Positions 6,157-11,425 of a DNA stretch of 11,425 nt are shown here, piece after piece. Made by a program: the position numbers and the translations under genes. The notes beneath the pieces are model-generated. The model had not been told where the DNA came from, did not search any database, and was given only the letters and a program-made list of their open reading frames with translations. Each line of letters starts with the position of its first letter. Within the stretch, counting starts at the first letter, position 1. Origin of the DNA: MKRK01 sp001896915 (GTDB lineage Bacteria > Bacillota > Clostridia > Oscillospirales > Acutalibacteraceae); NCBI GenBank assembly GCA_937973935.1, contig CALJJF010000197.1:1-11425 (forward strand), read 5' to 3'.

Positions 6157-6368
6157 CAGCTTTTAGTAAAAATATATGTTTTATATGAAATAAAAGCAGA
6201 GAAAAATACGCTTTTGCACTTTATTGCCAAAGAAATCCCCAAAGAACGCCTCATTTACTACTGAATTGAATTGTTTTCAAGGAAAAGCAATTATAAAAGC
6301 AGAGTGTCTATGTGGACTGTAACAGAGTGGCACAAAGCCATTGACTAAAACAATATCCCCTCTTGAAA
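6157..6368. other. AT-rich gene-free stretch
   Basis: I see no gene here. A plus-strand frame reaches 6264 but starts across the DUF1847 promoter and lacks a ribosome binding site. A small TGGC-ACAAA-GCCA hairpin lies near 6328-6340. A plus-strand TATAAA (6292-6297) has only a poor TTGTTT partner 15 bases upstream, so it is a weak promoter candidate for the structured element that follows. Confidence 0.4.
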
Positions 6369-6621
6369 GGAGATTTTTAAAAACCAAAACACATCTTCCT
6401 CAGGAAGCAGCACCCACAAGTTCCTAAGATCGCAGACACGGAGGCGGAAAGTTTTAGTGTAGGGATTATGAGGCGAAGTTCTTCCTCTCACAGAGATGGT
6501 AAGGTCGCTTCTATCGTCTGTCACGGATCATTGAGTTCTGTAGTTTATTACCCAAAGGATTGTTGAAATACCTCTACACATCAATATTCTCCGTTTCTGT
6601 CACAGAGGATAAAAAATCTCC
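6369..6621. ncRNA. Possible structured RNA of about 250 bases
   Basis: The ends pair perfectly: GGAGATTTTT (6369-6378) with AAAAATCTCC (6612-6621). Inside are local hairpins such as CTTCC-TCA-GGAAG (6395-6407) and AGATGG with CTATCGTCT (about 6494-6519), and a longer-range match of GACACGGAG (6435-6443) with CTCCG...TGTC (6590-6602). Base composition is more balanced than in the AT-rich flank, and no frame is open throughout. On the plus strand a strong terminator follows at once (6628-6665). I looked for conserved cores of RNase P, tmRNA, SRP RNA, 6S RNA and common riboswitches and could not recognise any. Strand and identity are open. Confidence 0.3.
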
Positions 6622-6627
6622 ATAAAC

Positions 6628-6665
6628 AAAAAAAGGATGACGCACGCATCGTGGTCATCCTTTTT
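6628..6665 (-). terminator. Terminator of glyQS, probably bidirectional
   Basis: AAAAAGGATGAC pairs with GTCATCCTTTTT, and an inner CACG/CGTG closes a CAT loop with one bulged G. The minus strand ends in seven T just past glyQS, and the plus strand ends in TTTTTGTTTG, so the same hairpin could stop transcripts from either side. Confidence 0.9.
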
Positions 6666-6675
6666 GTTTGTTCTT

Positions 6676-8049
6676 TTAAAATTCCATTTTACTTTCGATA
6701 TAAGCCGTTAAGTCCTCAATGGCAACAAGCTCCTGGGTCATACTGTCACGCTCACGGACAGTGACCTTACCGGTTGCTTCGGATTCAAAGTCATAAGTGA
6801 TGCAGAAGGGCGTACCGATTTCGTCCTGACGACGGTAACGCTTGCCGATGGAGCCAGCATCATCATAATCCACATTAAATTTCTTTGCAAGCGTCCCGAA
6901 AATTTCCAGTGCCTTTTCTGAAAGCTTTTTAGAAAGCGGCAGAATCGCAGCCTTGACCGGTGCCAGTGCCGGGTGAAGATGCATGACCACTCTGGTTTCG
7001 CCCTTCTCGTCTGTTTCTTCGTCGTATGCTTCGCATAAAAACGCCAGTGCCACACGGTCGGCACCCAAAGAGGGCTCAATGACATAAGGCAGATATTTTT
7101 CATTTGACTCCTGGTCAAAGTATTCTAAAGATTTTCCGGAATGGGTGTCATGCTGCTTTAAGTCAAAATCCGTGCGGTCGGCAATGCCCCAAAGCTCGCC
7201 CCAGCCGAAGGGGAATAAAAACTCGATGTCTGTGGTGGCGTTGGAATAGTGGGCCAGCTCCTCGGTTTCGTGGTCACGCAGCTTGACGCTTTCCGCATGG
7301 ATGCCCAAGGTGAGCAGCCACTGATAACAATAGTCTTTCCAATAATTAAACCATTCCAGGTCCGTTCCCGGCTTGCAGAAGAATTCAAGCTCCATCTGCT
7401 CAAACTCACGGGTGCGGAAGGTGAAGTTGCCCGGCGTGATTTCGTTACGGAAGGACTTTCCGATCTGAGCAACACCGAAAGGAACTTTTTTGCGTGTGGT
7501 CCGCTGTACATTGGCAAAGTTAACGAAAATACCCTGGGCGGTTTCGGGACGAAGGAAAATTTCGTTTTTGCTGTCCTCGGTCACACCCTGAAAGGTCTTG
7601 AACATCAGGTTGAATTTACGGATATCGGTGAAATCACTTTTGCCGCAGTCCGGACACACAATGCCCTTTTCCTTGATGTGTACGCTCATTTCGTCAAAGC
7701 TCCAGCCGGAGGGGTTGACCCCTGTGTCTTCAATGAGCTTGTCCGCACGGTGACGGGTTTTACAGGCCTTGCAGTCCATCAACGGATCGGAAAAACCGCC
7801 CACATGACCGGAAGCCACCCAAACCTGAGGATTCATCAGGATCGCACAGTCAAGACCTACATTATAAGGGCTTTCCTGAACAAATTTTTTCCACCATGCC
7901 TTTTTTACGTTGTTTTTGAACTCTACCCCCAGAGGGCCGTAGTCCCATGTGTTTGACAAGCCGCCGTATATTTCAGAGCCGGCAAAAACAAAGCCTCTGC
8001 TTTTGCAAAGCTGGACGATTTTTTCCATGGTTTTTTCACTGTTGATCAT
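6676..8049 (-). CDS. glyQS: Glycine--tRNA ligase, single-chain (alpha2) type
   Basis: This cytoplasmic class II aminoacyl-tRNA synthetase attaches glycine to tRNA-Gly. Its 457 residues are typical of the homodimeric bacterial type. Family marks are all in place: SEIYGGLSNTWDYGPLG (25-41), RPETAQGIF (167-175), motif 2 around FRNEITPGNFTFRTREFEQ (200-218), motif 3 with EPSLGADR (325-332), and a C-terminal anticodon-binding domain from about 355. Two cysteine pairs (93/96 and 132/135) in the insert probably hold zinc. GGAGG lies seven bases before the ATG. The gene is a single unit with its own promoter (8125-8153) and terminator. The leader lacks the AGGGTGGNACCGCG core of a T-box, although T-boxes commonly control this gene in Bacillota. 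The neighbours are not related in function. Confidence 0.97.
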   Translation of the reverse strand: MINSEKTMEKIVQLCKSRGFVFAGSEIYGGLSNTWDYGPLGVEFKNNVKKAWWKKFVQESPYNVGLDCAILMNPQVWVASGHVGGFSDPLMDCKACKTRHRADKLIEDTGVNPSGWSFDEMSVHIKEKGIVCPDCGKSDFTDIRKFNLMFKTFQGVTEDSKNEIFLRPETAQGIFVNFANVQRTTRKKVPFGVAQIGKSFRNEITPGNFTFRTREFEQMELEFFCKPGTDLEWFNYWKDYCYQWLLTLGIHAESVKLRDHETEELAHYSNATTDIEFLFPFGWGELWGIADRTDFDLKQHDTHSGKSLEYFDQESNEKYLPYVIEPSLGADRVALAFLCEAYDEETDEKGETRVVMHLHPALAPVKAAILPLSKKLSEKALEIFGTLAKKFNVDYDDAGSIGKRYRRQDEIGTPFCITYDFESEATGKVTVRERDSMTQELVAIEDLTAYIESKMEF

Positions 8050-8066
8050 ATACTTTCCTCCGCATA

Positions 8067-8107
8067 TACAAATCTTCCGACAGATGGGTCCGCCCTATGG
8101 ATTTGTA
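8067..8107 (-). other. Hairpin in the glyQS leader
   Basis: On the minus strand TACAAATC (8100-8107) and GATTTGTA (8067-8074) form a perfect 8-bp stem around a 25-base loop rich in G and C (GGGCGGACCC). It lies between the promoter and the ribosome binding site and has no T tract after it. It matches no riboswitch I recognise. It may stabilise the messenger or be fortuitous. Confidence 0.35.
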
Positions 8108-8124
8108 AGATATTTAACTTTTTT

Positions 8125-8153
8125 ATTTTACCATTAGAATGATTTTTATGCAA
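8125..8153 (-). promoter_or_regulatory. Promoter of glyQS
   Basis: On the minus strand TTGCAT (8148-8153) and TAAAAT (8125-8130) are 17 bases apart, and the -10 box is preceded by TGG, giving an extended -10 (TGnTAAAAT). The leader would be about 70 bases, too short for a full T-box. Confidence 0.6.
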
Positions 8154-8200
8154 CCATAATTTAATCAGCAGAAAATTGCTGTTTTTGTGGGATTTTTTAC

Positions 8201-8229
8201 TTGTAACTTATTGTAACAAATGATAAAAT
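8201..8229 (+). promoter_or_regulatory. Promoter of the ABC exporter operon
   Basis: TTGTAA (8201-8206) and TAAAAT (8224-8229) have a 17-base spacer. The heptamer TTGTAAC occurs twice, at 8201-8207 and 8211-8217, exactly ten bases apart and therefore on the same face of the helix. That may be a regulator site overlapping the -35 region. The region is shared with the divergent glyQS promoter. Confidence 0.5.
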
Positions 8230-8267
8230 AATGTTTTAAATGCTGATAACGGAGGCTGTTACCATCA

Positions 8268-10106
8268 ATGGAAAAGAAAAAGAAGCTGCCCTTCCAAACC
8301 ATTCTGAAAAACAATCTTTACATGCTGAAAATCGCTCTGAGGATCTGCCCGAAGCGTGTCGCCTGCAACTGCTTGCTCAGTGCGATCAATTATGGTTCCT
8401 GGGTGTTTTACAGTGTTGTTTTTTTGCGCTATATCTTTTATGTCATGGAGCAGAAATCGGCGGAGGCCAGTTTCATGAAGCTGGCACTTTTTGTGGGGGT
8501 ATCCATGGTTGTGTTTCTCTGCACCGAGCTGTTTGATTCCTGGTTTAGCCGGAGATACCGTCTGATTACCGACCAGAAAATTTACAGGGAGCTCAATGAT
8601 ATTCTTTTTGACAAGGCACGGGACGTGGAGCTTGCCTGTTATGAAAATCCCGATTTTTACAATGATTATACGCTGGCCGTTAAGGAGGCGGGGGTGCGGC
8701 TGATTTCTGTACTGGACAATTTCAGCAATATGATTTTTGCGGCCGTTGCCGTCCTTGCTGTGGTTGCCACGTTATTTTCCATTGACAAATATCTTTTGCT
8801 GATCACTGTGTTTCCCTTCATTGGCGTATTTGTGTTCGGAAAACGAAAAAACAAAATCATGTATGATTTTAATGTGGAAAACACACCCCATTTACGAAAA
8901 AAAGACTATGTGAACCGTACCGTATATCTGGCGCAGTTTGCCAAGGAAATCCGGCTCTCGGGTGTGTTTCGTCCTTTAATGGAGCGGTACAACGAAGGCT
9001 ACAACAGCGCAATCAAAAACTATAAGCCTCTCATAAAAAAAGCCTACAAGTGGGCGACCCTGGAAGGCATGTTTAAGTTTCTCTTTATGTTTCAGGGAGT
9101 GATGCTGTATGGGATTTACTGCGTAATGATTGCCAAAACCATGCCCATTGAGGATTTCATTGTCATTATGGGCTCCATGAGCAGCGCCACCTGGACCATG
9201 ATCAATTTATCAAACGAAATGGGAAAATTCTTTGAAAACGGGCTTTTTGCCGCCAATATGATAAAATTCCTCAACTATGAACCGAAAATCAAGGAAAGCC
9301 AGGACGGTATCTTACCGGTCGAACAGCCCTCCTCCCTCACCCTCTCCCATGTCAGCTTTGCCTATGAAGGCAGTGACCAAGCGGTTTTGAAGGACATTTC
9401 CATCACCGTGAATGCCGGCGAAAAAATTGCACTGGTCGGTCATAACGGCGCGGGAAAGACCACCCTCGTCAAGCTGATCACACGGCTCTATGACCCGACC
9501 GAGGGGACTGTTTTGTTAGACGGGACGGACGTCAGAAACTATCATCTGAAGGCCTTTCGCAATGTTTTTGGCACGGTGTTTCAGGATTATCAGGTATTTT
9601 CCATGAGCATTGCCGAAAACGTGCTCACCAAAACGGTAGAAACGGAAACAGAGCGGGAGACCGTTATGGAAGCGTTGAAATATGCCGGAATATATGACAA
9701 AGTCATGACCCTGCCCCACAAGGAAAACACTATCATGACACGGGAATTTGACGATGAGGGTGCGGTGCTGTCCGGCGGCGAGACCCAGAAAATCGCCATT
9801 GCCCGCCTGTTTGCCAAGAATTTTAGTATTGCAATTTTAGACGAACCCACCAGCGCTCTTGACCCCGTTTCGGAATACCTGATGTATGAAAACATGATGA
9901 AGGTGTGTGAGAACAAATCGGTCATCTTTATTTCCCATCGGCTTTCCTCCGCCGTTCTGGCGGACAGGGTATATCTGCTGGAAAACGGCAGTGTGATGGA
10001 AAGCGGGTCTCACAAAGAGCTGATGGACAAAAACGGAAAATATGCGGAAATGTTCCGTATGCAGGCGGAAAAATATGTTAATGAAAAGCAGGTGGCAGCG
10101 GTATGA
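8268..10106 (+). CDS. ABC exporter half-transporter (permease plus ATPase), first subunit
   Basis: This 612-residue membrane protein couples ATP use to export. The transmembrane domain fills about residues 20-335, with hydrophobic segments near 35-60, 70-88, 153-190 and 268-300. The ATPase domain has all motifs: Walker A GHNGAGKT (391-398), Q-loop TVFQDYQ (436-442), signature LSGGE (501-505), Walker B IAILDE (521-526) with the catalytic glutamate, D-loop SALD and switch His557 in ISHRLSS. This subunit alone thus looks catalytically complete. The only in-frame start near a binding site is the ATG at 8268, with GGAGG twelve bases upstream, a long spacing. The stop overlaps the start of the second subunit (ATGA). 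Cargo is unknown: there is no peptidase C39 domain, precursor peptide or immunity gene nearby, so drug, lipid or peptide export cannot be told apart. Confidence 0.93.
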   Translation: MEKKKKLPFQTILKNNLYMLKIALRICPKRVACNCLLSAINYGSWVFYSVVFLRYIFYVMEQKSAEASFMKLALFVGVSMVVFLCTELFDSWFSRRYRLITDQKIYRELNDILFDKARDVELACYENPDFYNDYTLAVKEAGVRLISVLDNFSNMIFAAVAVLAVVATLFSIDKYLLLITVFPFIGVFVFGKRKNKIMYDFNVENTPHLRKKDYVNRTVYLAQFAKEIRLSGVFRPLMERYNEGYNSAIKNYKPLIKKAYKWATLEGMFKFLFMFQGVMLYGIYCVMIAKTMPIEDFIVIMGSMSSATWTMINLSNEMGKFFENGLFAANMIKFLNYEPKIKESQDGILPVEQPSSLTLSHVSFAYEGSDQAVLKDISITVNAGEKIALVGHNGAGKTTLVKLITRLYDPTEGTVLLDGTDVRNYHLKAFRNVFGTVFQDYQVFSMSIAENVLTKTVETETERETVMEALKYAGIYDKVMTLPHKENTIMTREFDDEGAVLSGGETQKIAIARLFAKNFSIAILDEPTSALDPVSEYLMYENMMKVCENKSVIFISHRLSSAVLADRVYLLENGSVMESGSHKELMDKNGKYAEMFRMQAEKYVNEKQVAAV

Positions 10107-11425
10107 AACAAAAAGAACCCAAAGTAAAAACCAGAACCCTTGCCAACAATCTTTATGTGGTCAAGCTGGCTCTGACCCATTGTCCCACCTATTTCATCAC
10201 CCTTCTTATCCTTGGCATTGTGTATGAGGTTTCGGTTTTCTTCGAGCATTATTATATGGTGAAATATCTGATTGATTCCATTCAGTACGGGCGTCCCGTC
10301 CATCAGGTTCTGTTCGCCCTGGGCTGTCTCATTCTCTGGCTGATCATATGGTCCTTGTGCACCCCCATCGTGTATGATTATATCTTGCCGAAAAGCAAGA
10401 TGAAAATGTTTCAGGGCATTGAGCTGTCCTTATACAAAAAAGCCTCCACTCTTGATTTGTCCTGTTATGACAATCCGGCGTTTTATACGGATTTTGTCTG
10501 GGCCATCAGCGAGGCGCAGACACGGGTGACCACTACTCTTGACAACATCAAGGATCTGATTGCCGCCATTGCCTCCCTTCTGTTATACGGCGGATTTTTT
10601 GTCGCTATCAATGCCGACGGGCTTGTTTTTGTGCTGGTTTCCTTTGTCGCCACTTTTCTCATTTTCTCTTCCCTGAACAAAATCAATTTTAAGATGGATG
10701 TGGAATTAAAGCCTCAGATACGCAAACGGGATTATATCAACAGGGTGTTTTATCTGAACGATTACGCAAAAGAAATGCGTCTCTTTCACATTGACGGGAA
10801 GCTGCGCAGCGATTTCAGCACCGACAATAACAACATCACCGAAACCATCAAAAAATACTCCAAAAAGCAAGTGGTTCTGTCTTTTTTGGGAGGTTATGTG
10901 TTCAACAGCTTTATTTTAGACGGCGTTTATATGATTTATCTGCTCTTTATCACCATTGTCAAAAAGGCCATCAGCTATGGAAGCTTTGTCTTCTTGATGC
11001 GCTCTGCCTGGAAGCTGAAAAACAGCCTGCAGCGGATATCACGCACCCTGCCTGCGTTCCAGCAAAACAGCTTTTATATTGACAAAATGCGCACCTTTCT
11101 CGATTATGAACCGGTGGTGACCAATGGCGGCCAGGTATGCCCTGTTCCTACCATGTCCGGCGAAATCGAGTTTCGGAAGGTTTCCTTTTCCTATGGCGGC
11201 AAACAAAAGGTACTGGACAATGTCAGCCTGACCATCAAGCCCTGTGAAAAAATTGCCGTGGTAGGCTATAACGGCGCAGGGAAAACCACCTTGGTCAAGC
11301 TGCTGATGCGGTTGTATGACAGCGAGCAGGGTACCATCCTTTATGACGGCAAGGACATTAAGGACTACGACCTGACGGAATACCGGGAAAACATTGGCAC
11401 GGTGTTTCAGGACTATCAGCTCTTT
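10103..11425 (+). CDS. ABC exporter half-transporter, second subunit (cut by window end)
   Basis: The frame is open for 441 codons to the end of the window. Its ATG overlaps the stop of the preceding gene by four bases, and AGGTGG lies seven bases upstream, so the two are translationally coupled. The transmembrane domain covers about residues 25-300. The ATPase domain begins near 354 and shows Walker A GYNGAGKT (388-395) and Q-loop TVFQDYQ (433-439). The signature, Walker B and H-loop lie beyond the edge, so it cannot be said whether this half is catalytically degenerate. It is paralogous to the first subunit: NNLYVVKLALTHCP matches NNLYMLKIALRICP, and LDLSCYDNPAFYTD matches VELACYENPDFYND. 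The pair most likely forms a heterodimeric exporter. Cargo is unknown. Confidence 0.92.
   Translation, partial: MKQKEPKVKTRTLANNLYVVKLALTHCPTYFITLLILGIVYEVSVFFEHYYMVKYLIDSIQYGRPVHQVLFALGCLILWLIIWSLCTPIVYDYILPKSKMKMFQGIELSLYKKASTLDLSCYDNPAFYTDFVWAISEAQTRVTTTLDNIKDLIAAIASLLLYGGFFVAINADGLVFVLVSFVATFLIFSSLNKINFKMDVELKPQIRKRDYINRVFYLNDYAKEMRLFHIDGKLRSDFSTDNNNITETIKKYSKKQVVLSFLGGYVFNSFILDGVYMIYLLFITIVKKAISYGSFVFLMRSAWKLKNSLQRISRTLPAFQQNSFYIDKMRTFLDYEPVVTNGGQVCPVPTMSGEIEFRKVSFSYGGKQKVLDNVSLTIKPCEKIAVVGYNGAGKTTLVKLLMRLYDSEQGTILYDGKDIKDYDLTEYRENIGTVFQDYQLF

Noticed and set aside
6007..6264. 85-residue plus-strand open frame
   Set aside because: It crosses the DUF1847 promoter and motif on the opposite strand, lacks a binding site and is AT-rich low-information sequence.
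6395..6412. SRP RNA, suggested by GGAAGCAGC
   Set aside because: The surrounding conserved GGTCAGGTCCGGAAGGAAGCAGC context is missing and the remaining fold does not match.
7249..7956. 235-residue plus-strand open frame opposite glyQS
   Set aside because: It is a shadow of the well-conserved glycyl-tRNA synthetase gene.
8166..8186. Small hairpin CAGCA-GAAAAT-TGCTG followed by TTTTT between the divergent promoters
   Set aside because: The stem is only 5 bp, and it lies upstream of both coding units with no plus-strand transcript to end, so it is probably chance.

Overview
The window looks like a chromosomal segment of a low-to-middle GC, Gram-positive anaerobe of the Clostridia (Oscillospiraceae/Eubacteriales-like). 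The signs are strong AGGAGG-type ribosome binding sites, a DUF1847 protein, a stand-alone TSCPD protein, a one-chain glycyl-tRNA synthetase, and a surface protein with a clostridial SPxTG sortase motif. No phage, transposase or CRISPR genes are visible.

Left part, minus strand (about 335-6156). Reading from right to left, a perfect consensus promoter (TTGACA-17-TATAAT, 6128-6156) drives a cysteine-rich DUF1847 gene (5330-5971) that ends in its own terminator (5287-5333). Next comes a probable operon. It starts with a leader holding a 44-codon ORF with a strong ribosome binding site and a large nested hairpin. It continues with an SLC1-fold, TcyP-like (cystine-type) transporter (3679-5052), a secreted Thr-rich protein ending in Cys-His (3196-3633), a sortase-anchored protein with two degenerate thioredoxin-like domains and a single cysteine (828-3149), and a small TSCPD protein (402-671). 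It closes with a 16-bp stem terminator (335-373). An identical 18-bp sequence lies at the predicted transcription start of the DUF1847 gene and at the start of the transporter operon. The two units therefore probably answer to one regulator.

This set is the candidate undescribed system. All its members point to thiols, cystine or metals: a cystine-type importer, surface thioredoxin-like domains, a secreted protein with one C-terminal cysteine, and two small cysteine-rich cytoplasmic proteins. That they act together is inferred from layout and the shared motif.

Middle (6157-6675). This stretch of about 520 bases has no convincing gene. It carries a possible structured RNA closed by a 10-bp helix (6369-6621) and a strong terminator for the glycyl-tRNA synthetase gene.

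Right part. glyQS (6676-8049, minus) and a two-gene ABC exporter operon (8268 to the window end, plus) are transcribed divergently from promoters in 8050-8267. The two ABC half-transporters overlap by four bases (ATGA), are paralogous to each other, and probably form a heterodimeric exporter of unknown cargo. The second is cut by the window edge before its signature motif.
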